64,000 nucleotides of DNA from Hedera helix (GCA_947179155.2 OX359270.1:8765222-8829221); one strand, 5' to 3'. Counted from the first letter of the stretch, positions 38,440-51,475 are shown. The notes: generated by a model not told the origin, from the letters alone. A program made the numbers and translations.

Positions 38440-39480
38440 ATGGAAAATCATGGTCCTCTGATGTATTATTCTTTATTATTATCTCAAGATTTTTCACTTG
38501 ATGATCCAAATATGTTGGATGAATTCTCAATTCAAACTGATGTACCAATTCAGACTCCCGAAAATGAGTCTAATAAAAGAACAGGGTGAAAGGGAAATTA
38601 CACAATTGATGAAGATGTCCTTCTTGTTTCTGGACGGCTTAATGTAAGCATGGATCCAATTCAAGGAAACAATCAGAAACATGGAAGATATTGGGAAAGA
38701 GTTCATGAATACTTTCATGAATATAAAAATTTTGAGTCTGAACGCAATTAAACTATTTTAGCGAAACGTTGGTTAATAATTCAATGTGCGGTGAACAAAT
38801 TTTGTGGATATTATACTTCAATATATTGAAAGAATGCAACAAAGTGGTGTAGGTGAACAAAACAAGGTATTTTAGTTTTTTCATATAAAATTTCAATAAG
38901 TTTATTCTTATTGTTTATACTTAATACTTTGTAAATAATTTTTAAAATAGATATGTCAAGCATTAGAGATGTTCAAAAGTATCCAAAAACAACCGTTTGG
39001 ATTTATGCATTGTTGGAGACTATTAAAGGATGTGCCAAAATGGTGAACAGATAATAGTAGAAAAAAACACAAAAGTACTAGAAAGTCAAGTCCAACAACA
39101 TGTTCTTCATCAACTGTAGAAGAAGTAAGTTTGGATGAAGACGATGGTATTAAAAATACAATCTCTGTAGGATTGGAGATGCCAATGGGAAGAAAGGCTT
39201 CGAAAGCACAAGATAAAAAGGACAAAGGAATCGGTGATACTAGTACACCTATAGAATTGAGGTTTGAGAAGTTCGAGCATTAGATGAAATTGAACCAACA
39301 AAGGAGACAAGAGAACATGGACGTAATATATTTTCAAGAGCAAGAGAAGTTGAATATAATGAAACCATAAGAGGATGAAAGGATTATGATGATTGACACT
39401 ACTAATATGGAGCCTGAAGTAGCTAAATAGTACAAACAACGCAAGAAAGAAATCATGAAAATAGTTATATCTAGTAATTG
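38440..39480 (+). pseudogene. PIF/Harbinger ORF1 (Myb/SANT-like DNA-binding protein)
   Basis: Companion DNA-binding protein needed with the transposase. ATG is at 38440. Remnants include NYTIDEDVLLVSGRLNVSMD, RYWERVHEYFHEYKNF, a second exon after an intron near 38867-38950 with FGFMHCWRLLKDVPKW, and GLEMPMGRKASKAQDKK near the C terminus. In-frame stops occur near 38587 and later, with at least one frame change. Recognised from the order of these segments, which is typical of plant PIF-like ORF1. Confidence 0.7.
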
Positions 39481-39538
39481 ACTTACTTATTATTATAGAA
39501 TTGTTGATTTGCTTATTATTGTAGTGGAATGTAATGGA

Positions 39539-40832
39539 TTACGCTCCACCATGTAGTGACCACAAGTGTTGAATAATATCTTCTTGAAGTTGAGAATGAA
39601 CTTGTCTATCCCTTATGCGATGATTGTTTTCAATGAATTCAAGTAATTGTGGGGTACGCTCATGAGACACTTCTACAGTGGGAATCTTTTCATGTGTATC
39701 ATAGGTTGCCGGCTCTTGATTTTCATCTCGTTCATCCTCAACGATCATATTATGTAGTATTATGCATGCAATCATAATTTTTTTTAGTGTTGTTTGATGC
39801 CAAAATCGTCCAGGACCACGAACAATCACAAAATGTGCTTGGAGTACCCCAAATGCTTGCTCAATGTCCTTCCTAAATGCCTTTTTGAGTCTTAGAAAAT
39901 AGTTTTCTTTTATTTCCTCGAGGTGCCGAAATGGTTTTAACAAATGTTGGCCATTGGGGATATATACCATTAGCAAGGTAATATTCCATCATGTACTCAT
40001 TTCCATTACTTGAGTAGTTCACAGCTGGAGCACGACCTTCAATAAGAGCAGAGAAGATAGATGATCTCTCCAAAACGTTAATATCATTATGAGAGCCTGG
40101 TAATCCAAAAAATGCATGCCATATCCAAAGATCGTATGAAGCCACTGCTTCTAAAATAATTGCTAGCTCATGCACATGTCCAGAATACATACCATGTCAC
40201 GCAACCGGACAATTCTTCCATTTCCAATGCATGCAGTCGATGCTCCCCAACATCCAAGGAAAACCACGTTCTTTAGCTTTTGATAGCAATCTAACGATGT
40301 TATCACTATTGGGGGATCTCAGATATTCATCATCAAAAATTACAATGACTATTTTTACAAATCTTTTATGACTCAATATAGCTGTGCTTTCATAGATTCG
40401 TACATAATCATCAACGGAATCTACTGAAACACCATAGGCAAGCATCTACATTGAGGCAATTATCTTTTAAAGAGAAGATAAACCAAATTATCCCGCAATA
40501 TTCAGTTTTTGGACGAAGTATGAATCATACGCTTCAACTGCTATTTGAATTCAGAGGAAAAGTGGGCGCCGCATTCGAAACCTTCTCCGAAATAGATACG
40601 GAGGGTATGTAGGATGTTCAGCAAAATAATCACGAAAAAATCGATTATAACCTTCATGTTTACCGAGATCAATGGTAATACGACCTTGCATAACACCACG
40701 ATGACGTGATGTATGCCTACTGACATTTTGTTATTCTTCTTCAATAGCCGCCAAGCCTAAAAAAATTTCATATGCTTCTTCATCTTCTTCTTCATCCATG
40801 TGCAACATAGCTAATTTAAATTGACGAGACAT
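39539..40832 (-). pseudogene. PIF/Harbinger transposase (DDE nuclease), broken
   Basis: Cut-and-paste transposase. ATG is at 40832 with an acidic N terminus. The first catalytic Asp lies in WMLGSIDCMHW, the second in LPGSHNDINVLERS, and the Glu in KDIEQAFGVLQAHF, then ACIILHNMIVEDER, ending at 39539. Stops near 40740, 40550, 40440 and 40195 and a frame change near 39900 inactivate it. It converges on ORF1; about 60 bp separate the two ends. Confidence 0.85.
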
Positions 40833-41144
40833 ATTTCAAATAACGTATTTGACTGAAAGACTGAAGTTGAGATGAGTGAATATGATAGATTGGATGTGAC
40901 TTATATTTATAGAGGTTGTTTGTTCTTTAAAATATATCTGTTGGAATATGACAGTTAGAATATAACCGTTGGAGTTTTTTTTTTTTAATTTATTGATTAT
41001 TTTAATCTTTTTATATTATAGTCTACGGGAATAGTCTATGAGTTAATCCATCTGCTGAAATGATTGAAGACTAAATAATATCTACTGATGTTACATAGAT
41101 TAAATATAATCTAGCAGATAGTCCATCTGCTGAAGATGCTCTTA

Positions 41145-42887
41145 CAGTTGACTTCTATCAAGGCTGCCAAAATTGGCCAAGTCTGCTACCTCCTCGAGCA
41201 TCCCGTATGTCCAACTCCATCACTTCTTACTGCTATACGGTGCTCCTCTGTCCCTTAGCCTTTGTCCCAAATTTAGAGTCCCAAATGAAGCAATTCATAC
41301 AACACAATTACAAGATTTGGGGTGCTTTGATTTAGGTTGGAGAAGAGGAAATAAGGCCGCCGAAATTGCTCCCAATTTTGCAACACAACTGGAAAAATTC
41401 TTCTATCATGGGAGTTAATTGTTGGGCTTGGTTTAATATACGCATGGGCTTAATTTACCAATTAAATGTACACCTATATGTGGGTAAATTAATTTAAGGA
41501 ACATTTACATTTATTAGTACCATTTAATAATTTTTTTTTAAAAATGTGCATAAAAATATTTTTTATAAAATTAGTACATATGCAATTTTTAATTTACAAA
41601 ATAGTGTATTTTTATTCCTTTTATTTAGTTAACTGATTTAATAAATTATTGATATGGCCCACATTTTTAGGTGGTTACATATTTTGAAAATTGATAACTG
41701 TTATGCGTGACGTTATCTGGGAAGGTTATGCAGGTGGAAACCACCCTTATTTTGGTATTTGGGAACTTGGAAACCACTTGTTGCTTCTTATCTTTTTGAT
41801 TTCTACAAGAGATATTTCCACTTTTTTCGGCGTATTCATCACCCTCTTTCAGGCTCTCATGCTCTTTCATCATCATCTCAACCTTCCTTTTTTATGTTGT
41901 TGCTTATCTTCCCCAACATCTCTGTCAAACGACTAGTTGGTTTCTTCCTTTCGACAAGTTAATTCATATCTATTGAGTAAGTGTAAATCCTCATATAAAT
42001 TTGTTGCTTTTTATTTGCGTAAGTTGAGTTAGAAATTTCAAAGTTGTTGTTATATATATAATGAAGTATATTTTCAGTGATTTGGGGATTATGTAGGATT
42101 TAGACGCTATAAAGAAGAGTAGGAAATGGTATTATGTTTCTGTGTGTATACCCTTTTTTCAAGTTTTTACAAGATGCCCGTAACATGTTTGTTAAAAGTC
42201 CCAAATGACTGATTTTTTTTTGAAAACTCCGTAGATTCAATTGTTTAAACTAGTAAATCAAGCCTCTTGTAGTATGAAGAATGTTGGTTAGTATGAAGTA
42301 TTAGGTAAATATTTAATTTTTGATTCCTCATATTCTTTGGTAGCATATGTATTATATCTAGATATGAAGATGCAAATTACTAAAGAAGAAAGAACCAATC
42401 AACATAGTTATGTTTCTCTTGTGATTGGGACTTTTATTTATAGTGTACGAGTGAATGAAAGTGTAATGTCTGTTGTAAGATGGGCCAAATGTGGAACTTT
42501 AGAAACCTTCTCCTTGAAACAAAGCTATTTTTTTTCTTTTTTTATGGGAAATTAATACATATAGTTGATGGAATGATCTTCAGTAATCAGCTTCCATATT
42601 TTGATGGTAAAATAGATAAATCAATTCATTACTAGGCAGATAAAAGTATGAAGTATAATTATTCCAGTGGCTATTTTGAAATGGTAAATGTTTGATGTTT
42701 TTCTGGATGCATTTGTATTGTAATTTATAAAATGTGCATCAGTCTATGGATTGTTGATTTGGTTTCGAATATGGTTTCTTGTATTAAATGGTAAGGTGTT
42801 ATTTAATATCAAATGAAACAATGTATTAGTTGGATATGAGATTAAAATTTGTTAAATTGTTTTAATGTTCTTGTGGTTTTGTATAGG
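41145..42887. other. Host-repeat end and AT-rich spacer
   Basis: 41145-41430 continues the repeat that hosts the Harbinger element. From about 41690 the sequence is less AT-rich and may be the 5' flank of the DUF1985 gene. Short open frames (41173-41418, 41691-41962, 42337-42555) show no recognisable product. Confidence 0.35.
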
Positions 42888-44440
42888 ATGGTTAATACGA
42901 GAAAGAACGTTGGGGGGATTGTTTGTAAGAAAAATGATGGGAAGAGGAAAAGAAGCAGGGAGGATGATTCTAGTAGTGATGGGAAGAAAAATGTGGAGGA
43001 GGGTGTGGTCAAGTCCCCTAACCAGGGGAAGAAGGTAGTTTCTAAATCGTCTTTAAAGGAAAAAAAATTGGGGAAACGTGTTTTAAAGGAGCGCAAGGAA
43101 TTGCTAGATTCTGATTCTGATTTTGAAGCTCCGGCATGCAAAGATGGTAATGAAGCCGAAGTCGCGGAAAAATTTCCTAGCGCGAATATTATCCCTCGGC
43201 AAAAGCTTCTCAAGGTGTGCTATTTAAATTATTTTTAAAAACATTAAATACTTAGTTGTTTTTTGTGAACTTGGGAATCTGTTTGGGGAAATGCTTCTGT
43301 TATATTTGGTTACTGATGAATGAAATTTTGTTAAAATGGTTATATACTATCCAATATCAGTTTTAGTTAATGTTATATTATGATTTGATTACTATGTTTT
43401 TTGTGTACACTTTTGGGGTTGTTTAAATTGTATTTGGATATCTGATGATTTTGTTTTGGTTACTAGCTTTTATATACATGGATAATGCTGTAAGTTTTTT
43501 TTTTTTTTTTTTTTTTGTAATGTATTGTATATGCAGTTTTGGGATCTATATTACAAGGAGCGCCAACGCAATTTCACTGCAAAAATCATTTATTGGTGTG
43601 ATATGGAAGTGCCTAGTGTCATCACGAAGAAATTGACTGTAAATCAATTGGAATAGCTAGAGTTGACGTGTTTTGGGAAATTTATAAATGTTGGTGAGAG
43701 GAAAATATTTTCACAGTTAATCCATCAGGCTTTGGTTCGAGAAGTTTATCAAAGGGAGAAGGGGGAGATTTGGTTTTTGTTTGGTGAGAATAGGGTAAGG
43801 TTTGGGTTGCTCGAATTTTGTTTAATTTTTGGTTTGCATTGGCAAGGAGATGATGACATTTCTGCATTCAAGGGAAGAGAAAATCAGTTAGTGGCAATGT
43901 TTTTGGGAGACGAGGTTGTTACCCGTTCTAGTTTCGGGAAGATATATCGTGGGGTTGTATTCGATAATAATGAGGAGGCTCTAAGGATGTCTGTTATATT
44001 CCTGGTATTCAATTTTATACTAGCGACTGTTTCAGAAAATCATGTGGATGAGGTATTGCTTAATTTTTTTTATCTTATTGCGACTTTGATCGTTATCCTT
44101 GGGGGAAATTTGCCTTCAAACAGACGAAAATGTCGTTATCCATTGTTGTGAAGGGACAGTTAAAGAAGGCCAGGAATGGGTGTCTTATTTACAATTTTTA
44201 CAAGGACAATTATTGTAGATATTATGAGTTAAATGGATTGCCCTATGTTTTTCAAGTATTCTTATTTGAAACAATTCTTACTCTTAAGGACCAATTTTTA
44301 TGCATTGATGATCTTTAGTCAGAAATTAGATTATTTAGGTGGAAGGAATTAGGGAAGGCTCCTACGTTTAACATGATCTAGTTTTTGGTTCTGGACAGGT
44401 ATGTTGGTTACCATTCATATTATATTTAGTTACCTTTATG

Positions 44441-46187
44441 TCTACTGATAGGGCTAAATTATACGATATTTTTATGCCCTAATACTTAGTTTTTATATTT
44501 ATTGTGTGCTTAAATGTTTAATTATTTAGCTTATTTTGGTTTTAATAGGTTTTATAGGATTTTAGTTAATTTATGTTGATTTAGGTAATTTTATAGTGTT
44601 TTTATATTTCTTTTTATTTATGTGTTTTTATTTTTTTTAGCATTTTAGGTGTTTTATTTATTATTATGTGTTTTTAGGATTTTTAGTATTTTTATTTATT
44701 TTTTATATTTTATTTTGTAGGAAAAGTAAAGCTTGGGGGCAAATCTGTAAATCTGGCAAAAGTCTGATGGAAAAACTGTAATTAACCAACACGGATGGCA
44801 AAAATGTAAATAGGAAGAAAAGACGCGGAGGGGCATTTTTTTAATTAACCAGAACAACGTCGTTCGCGCATTGCGCGTAGGCGGCCTCAGCACACGGAAC
44901 GAAACGACGCCGTTTCACCAAAACAGAAAACTTCCGCGCAATGCGCGCGAGGAAACGGGCGAACACAGAAACGAAGTCATTTGGAGAAGCGGCAGTTGAA
45001 AAAAAAAAAAAATCCGCACAATGCGCGGAATGGTGGCTGACGTCAGTGGACGCGCTTCCGCGTTGACCAAGTTAAAACGGGCGTTAGGGGCTGTTTGGCT
45101 ACGCGATTTTGAAGATTTTCGGGATTATTTTGGATTTTTGCTACTTTTTGATTCCAAATTGGATTTTAATTCCAACTAGGGTTAGGATAATAATTATTTT
45201 TCTTTTTCTTTTATTTTTAATTGTAAATCCTATTAGGGTTTGGACAAGTTAGAGGCCTATAAATAGAGGGCCAATCTCTCATTATTGATAGTAAGTTTTT
45301 TGGAGATCTTTCTCCTAATTTCTTGGAGAGAGCTTTTCAACTAGTGGGTATTATTTTTATTATGTTTGGTTAATTTTATTTTTTCAGTTCCAAAGGGATG
45401 TTGAACCTTATTTTTAATTAATGTTTTAATTGAGTTTTATAATTTATTCCTTCATGCATGAGATTTATTCTTGATAATTTGTTTTAATTATTTTATGATA
45501 TTTGCTTGATTAATTTGATAATGGCCTGTTAGGTTAATCAATAATTTATCATATGCTAGATTAAGATTTGATATTAAGCAAACGATATTTTATCTGATCA
45601 AAAGTAGCAATTAATAATATTTGATTGTGGTCAAACTTTTGAATATTATTATGATTATCAAGATGACAAGTTAAATGGTCCGCGATGTTGAGATTGTTGC
45701 TTGGAATAATCTAATTCTCTAATTTTTAATGCAACTGTTATATTAAATCTAGATTGATAGTTCTAGGTTGTATGATAGTTAGAGTCTTTTGTGAGTGATT
45801 GCTGCATTAGATTTATAATTTAAGGAGGATTTCGGGTAGCTTGGCGATTGCCGGTTATCTAGGATTATTAATCTCAATTGAAGAAAAAGATAATAATAAC
45901 TTGATTAATTTGTTGATTAAAAGAAGGGGATACTGAACTAAGAAACTGAAGTTTATTTTAATTAATTTTTCTCATCTTTATTATTTATTATTTAGTTTTA
46001 TTTGTTTGAATTTTAATTAGTCAATTAATAATTTCAAATCCCCCATTTAATTAGATATTTTTGAAAACATTAGAATTTATTAAAATAATTCACTCTCTGT
46101 GGGTTCGACTCTTACTTTCACTACTACATTAATATTTTTCAAAAGTAAGATTTTATTTTTGGGTGCTTGCGACATCATCCCATCTAC
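44441..46187 (+). mobile_element. 1737-bp solo LTR with TSD TCTAC in the DUF1985 intron
   Basis: The unit 44446-46182 runs TGATAGGGCTAA...CATCATCCCA with TG...CA ends and perfect TCTAC duplications (44441-44445 and 46183-46187). The terminal 8-9 bp form an imperfect inverted repeat. A TATA box CCTATAAATAGAGG lies at about 45257-45270, so the orientation is plus. There is no internal region or second LTR. It is probably Ty3/gypsy, since the 3' end GGGTTCGACTC...GCTTGCGACATCA resembles such LTRs; the lineage is uncertain. Confidence 0.85.
44865..45045 (+). promoter_or_regulatory. CpG-rich repeated palindromes and TGACGTCA upstream of the solo-LTR TATA box
   Basis: Three near-palindromes built on CGCGCAATGCGCG lie at 44865-44877, about 44935-44949 and 45014-45028. 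A perfect bZIP-type site TGACGTCA lies at 45038-45045 and ACGACGCCGT at about 44905. All are 210-400 bp before the TATA box, where an LTR enhancer is expected. Confidence 0.5.
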
Positions 46188-47560
46188 AGTTGGTTACTAA
46201 TATAAAGTTTTTATTTTTTGCTGTACTGTTTTGTTTCTTTTAATTGTTCAATATTTTAAAAGTTCTATATTTACTGTGCACACTTTGTTTCAGCTGAAGA
46301 TTAAATTGCTCATTCCTACGGCTAATGAGAATGATCGGTTGGATTTGGGTGATTTTTAGTTTTCACATGGACACGATGGTGGGTCCAATGTTGATTATAT
46401 AAAAGAGGATAAAAACACAAATGGTGGAGATATGGGTTTTTTACTGTCTGATGTAAAAAATATTATCGATGCACGTTTTAACCCTTTAGAGAAGAAGTTG
46501 GTTGAAGTTAAAAAAGGCCTTGAGGAGTTGGGGGGGGGGGGCTGATTTGAAGGAAGAATTACGTGTTTTTCGTATAGAGATTTGCAGTGATATTAGTAAG
46601 ATGTTGAGAAAGCAGTTTGGTGGATGCCCTGATGTTAGTTATGGTGAGAATGATGGTGGCGATGATGATGCTAAATTTGATGAGGCTGCTGAAGTAGGTA
46701 ATGGTTCGGACAATGCAAAACAATTTGATTTAAAAACAGATGATGATGTTGGTGATACGGGTGGCGATAACAGTGGCGGAGATTATGATAAGGTTAAATA
46801 TATTTATTTTTTTTATATTTGTTATACAATTTTGTTTTATCGATTATTTATTATTTTGTTTTTTTAACAGGTTGGCATGAAGCATGACAATCCAACTTCT
46901 GATATTTTAAACCCGCCTTTTGAGAAAGAGATCGTTGTTCACAACCCTATTGAGGTTTGTATTTTTTTCAAACTTAGTTACCTTTATAGATTTGATTGTT
47001 ACTTTTTTATAGTATTTCCGTTAATGCTCAGTCAATTTGTAATTTGTAGTTGAAATTTTAATTGTATTTCTGGCCTTTTTCTAAACTTATAAAGGTGTTA
47101 AAATTGAGGAACAAAACAGTTCAGTGCTCGATGAAATGATTTTAACTACTCAGGATATAATTTATTGTGCTGAAGTGGAGAGAATTACGTCCAAACCTTG
47201 TGCGAGACCACATCGTGCTTCTTCGAAGATTGTAGCTTTGAGGAGTCCATATACAATGAGGTTTGGTTTTGCTGCTTCATCTGGTTCTGATGTGGTTCCT
47301 TCCAAAATACGAACTGGTGTTTCTGCTTTTCTCGATGTTTGCATGGCTATGCCATCCCACTTTGAAGATGTATTGTTTGATCAATGGTACAAGATTGGGT
47401 TAAAATTGGGTTTTAACTTATATTCTTTTATATTGAAGGACTGAAAAATTCTCTGGACATCATGATAAGATTGAACCTGCATTTAGTTTTGGGTCTGTTA
47501 TAATATCTTCTAAAATGTGGTTCTAAAATTTAAACACTCCTGGACAGTGGCTTGACCATG

Positions 47561-47953
47561 ATGTAAGTATCTTGTTTTGTGAAACTCTGTTGTGTTACCC
47601 TTCGTTTCATTTTGTTGTTATTATAAACTGTTTTTCTAATGTGATATTTCATTAAATTATTTTTGGTTACCTTATATATGTGATTTGGTCACTAGGTTAG
47701 ATAATATTGTTTACCTGTATCAAATTTTTTTATAGCTTAAGAATTTTTGTTTCTTTTTTGGTCCAGTATATCAACATTTCTATTGAAGGTTGTTTGATTT
47801 GATGATGATGATGACTGTTGTGCAAATATGATTGTGGTAAATGTGCTTATATGGCTAATTTTCCATGTGTATCTGTCTAAAGTGCTTATGTGTGAATGTG
47901 CCTATGTGCTTACTTGATTATGTGCATATATGTTCTAAAGTGCTTATGTGGTT
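47561..47953. other. Short spacer with repeated GTGCTTATGTG words
   Basis: Several copies of (A)GTGCTTATGTG-like words and a (GAT)n run near 47800. No gene. Confidence 0.4.
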
Positions 47954-50828
47954 TGTAACGCCCCCAAAATCCCCGCGCTTTAATGCGGCGGACCTTGTGC
48001 GTTAAACTCCATATATTATCGACTTAACCAATGATCCCATAATCATATTGGTTGAAATAGTCTTATTTTAGACTATACATTTAAATTTCTCTTAACTTTG
48101 TCCCTGGATCTTAACTTGATCTCAGTCTCATAAGTATACAAGTATCAACTTGTATTTCATCCGTATAAATGGATAACACCATATATAACGGTCTAATTTT
48201 AACCTTAAGATTTAAATATTCTATAATTTTACATGTTCCAATATCCACGGTATTAAAGCATTAGGACGGCTCTTGGGAACAGAGAATCTCGCGGTGAATG
48301 TTTGTATCTTCACCCATGATAAATGTTTGCATTTTTATCTGTGACAAATGGTTATATCTTTGTCCGGTGCAAAATCCTCTTTCCGTACAGAACATTACCC
48401 AACTAGTTAAAACCCTCATTTGAAACATATTTGTTTATAGTGATATCTCTTTATATCAATAATCCTACTTATATGGTATTCAGAATAGTAATAACGAGTT
48501 ATACCTGGGTCCGAGGAACCTTAATGATGGATTTGACCAGTCAACATTGCTTAGTCCTGTCTCGGATGTACAACACTCACAAGTTATTTACCGATCCTTA
48601 TCTAGATAAATAGATCATTATCAATACTATGTTAAGTTTTAATAATTCTAGGTTATATCAAAATAAAGACATAACAACATTCTGATGATAATAATTTATA
48701 TCATTCATTCAATATTCGGTTACATGTTTGTTTGTTCGTATTACAACAATCATTATGACTTATACAAATACAAGTAATAAACATAAAAACCTAATCTACG
48801 CTTCGTCTTTACGTTCATGATCTTTTTAACGTTCATCTTTAATCTACAAATAAGGTTTTATTCGCAAGAATGAGCATGACGGCTCAGCAAGTCTAACATA
48901 CAGCACATACGCAGTTTATGCTTTCATATAAACTTTAACATGCATTGACTGAACATAATTCTCCATTTAATATCACATATAACTCATGTTCCAACAATTT
49001 ATATCACATTGACACACAAAGTGTATAAATCATGTTCATAAATCATAAACATAACGCATAACAGTTAGAAGACTTGTAAACATCAGTTAAAGACTTCACA
49101 TATCATCTACTGCATAATAACATGACATTACACATCTCATTTGTCATTTTAACAATACTACATAAGTAGCACATAGTAAGAGTTAGAAGACTTGCAACTA
49201 ACAAATAAGGAATTCACAAAACATCTATTACATAACAAATAACACATAAGGGTTTAGAACTTGCCTTGAAACTGTTTTAGGGTTTCCCGGAAAAATCGTT
49301 AAACGCCTACAAAAAGGGTTACGCGACCCCGAATGTTAGTTTATCAAATTTTCCTTTTGAATAAGTCTTAGAATAACTTAACTAGACTATTTTCATTGGT
49401 GGAATCATTTTGTTAAGTGGAGAACTCAAAATCCTAATTTTAAGTGCTTCCACCCAATGGTCCCTTAATTTTTCAGCTTTGACCTCTTTTATTGCGACAA
49501 CCATAACTTTGTCATACAAAAACATTTTTGAGTGATTATTAAGTCTAAATTACTTAGAATTTCATGATCTACAACTTTCATTTAGGTTGCTAAGGTATAT
49601 TCAGACTTTAAAATTTCGGATTTTAGCAAAAACATTCTGCGACTATATTAGACTTATCTTTCTTTGATCCGATTGGTAAAACATTATACCTCAAGCTTTA
49701 ATTTGCTAAGATAACATATTCTAACACTCAATACCACTTCATAACATAAAAATAACAAAATCATAAACCTACTTATATAAGATTTCGTGACTTTTACTCA
49801 AGAACACGAAGAACGAATCGAAGAACACGAAGAACACGAAGAACAAAGTTTCATCGTTCTTCGTTTTGACTACTAAAACTTGATGCCACAAGCATTATTT
49901 AGCAAGGCTATCATGTTTCATCATCCCATAACACTAAATTACAAAATCATAAACCTACATATGTAAGAAATTATGTCTTTTGCTCAAGAACATACGAAGA
50001 ACGAAAAATCGTACACGGTAACGACTTACGTTCTTGAGCTTTTAGATTTCATACTTGAAATAATTTGAGCATTATAACTGCTTACATATATGATTATAAC
50101 ACTTTATATTTGACAAAATTTGGTTATTATAACGACTTGCATAATTGATTAAAATAATTTATAAAAATGTTCAAGAACATACGAAGAACACGGATAATGA
50201 ATAAATCGTACATGGCTACAACGTATGTTCATTGAGCTTTAAACTACAAATTGAAATTCGACATTATAACTACTACAAAGTGTAGAAAGGCTCAATAACA
50301 CGTGAAGAACACGGAGAACGACAATCGTACATGGCTACGACTTGCGTTCTTGAGCTTTTGAAACTAAAAATTAAATAAACATAATAACAACTAACAATTT
50401 ACCTCTCGAAGTGCAAGCTTTAACTATTTCTTTGCACTTGATTCTTGTCTCACAAGAACTCTCTCTATATTTGCTCTTTAGCTTTCAAAATGGTAAAGAA
50501 CTAATGAACATTAAGCCTTCTATTTATAGGACTTTCAAAGTTAGGGTATTTAGGTCATTAGGCCATTTTCTAGCTTCTTGAACAAGCTTAACAAAGCTTC
50601 TCCAATATACTTCTTATTAGCTTCCAAAACAAGTTTGGTGAGCTCCTTCTTCCGACTTCTGTATATCGGATAAATCACGTGCGATTAATTTAAAATATTT
50701 TGCATCAGTAATATCAGTTTTAATTAGTTATACATATTTTATTCATAAAATACATCATACAGTATTAATATGATGTCTCTTCTGACCCTCGAAGTTTTTC
50801 TTGAATTAATCTCGCATAATCTTCCGTG
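47954..50828 (-). mobile_element. Truncated second copy of the 4.27-kb LTR
   Basis: Starts TGTAACGCCCCC like the copy at 24412 and follows it closely to about 50828 (matching about 27410). It stops there without a terminal box and runs directly into P450 exon sequence. It retains the conserved box (48866-48898), the hairpin-unit array and the minus-strand TATA near 50521. It also differs by indels near 49190-49270. Confidence 0.85.
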
Positions 50829-51185
50829 TAATGGGGTATAATATTGCAGTCGGGACATAAGTGATCATCAATGCTTGGGCTATTGCACCAGACCCTTCGT
50901 TGTGGGCAGAATCAGAGGAATTTTAGCCTGAGAGATTCTTGAATGGATTTCGAAGTGCTTAATTTTGAGTTTCTTCCGTTCGGTACTGACAGGAGGGTTT
51001 GCCCCGGTATCCAATTTGCTATGGCCATTAATGTGCTAGCACTAGCCAAGTTGGTGCACAAGTTTGATTTTGCATTGCCTAGTGGAGAAAAAAATGAAGA
51101 TTTAAACATGGATATGGTAACTGGGCTTACAATCCATTAAAAATCTCCTTTGTTGCTGGTTGCAACACCACCACGTTCTTACTAG
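50829..51185 (+). pseudogene. CYP71-clan P450 pseudogene, 3' exon fragment
   Basis: The last roughly 115 codons of a P450 closely related to the copy at 58350. It starts inside the exon at TAATGGGGTATAATATTGCA. It retains INAWAIAPDPSLW, PERFLNG, the heme loop FLPFGTDRRVCPG (the Gly of the consensus FGxG is Asp here) and a C-terminal QFAMAINVLALAKLVHKFDF. In-frame stops follow the third segment of the fragment (ACATAAGTG), precede PERF (TTTTAGCCT) and follow the heme region (CATTAAAAA); a short deletion lies near 50945. It is non-functional. Confidence 0.9.
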
Positions 51186-51475
51186 CTAGTACGTAGTTCA
51201 TATGAACCTAAATAAATGTTGCCGGCGGTCTATGTACGTACATCAAGTGAAGTCAGGGTGTGGACCTATGCACTTGGACTTCTTATCACGAAACAATGTA
51301 AACCAAGCACCAAGCGTGGTGCTTAGCCAACTTTGCCTATCCAAGTAACTATAAACAGATGGATGAAATTGTACTCCTTTTGTTTTGTAAAAAGAATTTT
51401 ATTTTATCATATTTCTTTAATTTCTTATCTTTTCATTGATAGTATAAAATGATTTAATATCCTTTCGTTTAACGT
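51186..51475 (+). repeat. P450 3' flank, copy 2
   Basis: Matches 58965-59265 and the complement of 23718-23430: ACGTACATCAAGTGAAGTCA, GGACCT...CACTTGGACTTCTTATC, and AACTATAAACAGATGGATGA. It is interrupted at 51476 by a hAT element. Confidence 0.85.

Larger units (their letters stand above)
37848..41144. mobile_element. PIF/Harbinger DNA transposon with TTA TSD
   Basis: The element spans 37851-41141. The left TIR is GGCCATCTCCAGCAG; the complement of the right end is GAGCATCTTCAGCAG. TTA flanks both sides (37848-37850 and 41142-41144), the standard PIF/Harbinger target duplication. Both genes usual for the superfamily are present, convergent and broken. Outer flanks rejoin the host repeat (CAAAGTCACTTA before, CTTACAGTTGAC after). 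Confidence 0.93.
42888..47560 (+). pseudogene. DUF1985-type gene without its Ulp1 protease part
   Basis: Plant DUF1985 proteins are often joined to Ulp1-like SUMO proteases and are frequent in Mutator-like elements. Exon 1, 42888-43214, is basic and Lys/Ser-rich (MVNTRKNVGG, GKRKRSREDD). Exon 2 from 43537 has FWDLYYKERQRNF, an in-frame TAG at 43654-43656, then the DUF1985 core: EVYQREKGEIWFLFGENRVR, FGLLEFCLIFGL, and after a frame change near 44080 DFDRYPWGKFAFKQTKMSL. A solo LTR sits in the next intron. Later exons (46293-46795 acidic, Asp/Gly-rich; 46872-46955; about 47100-47440) include a G-run at about 46530 that shifts the frame. The sequence fades near 47560 before any catalytic His/Asp/Cys region. 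It may be a captured or MULE-carried gene; no TIRs seen. Confidence 0.65.
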
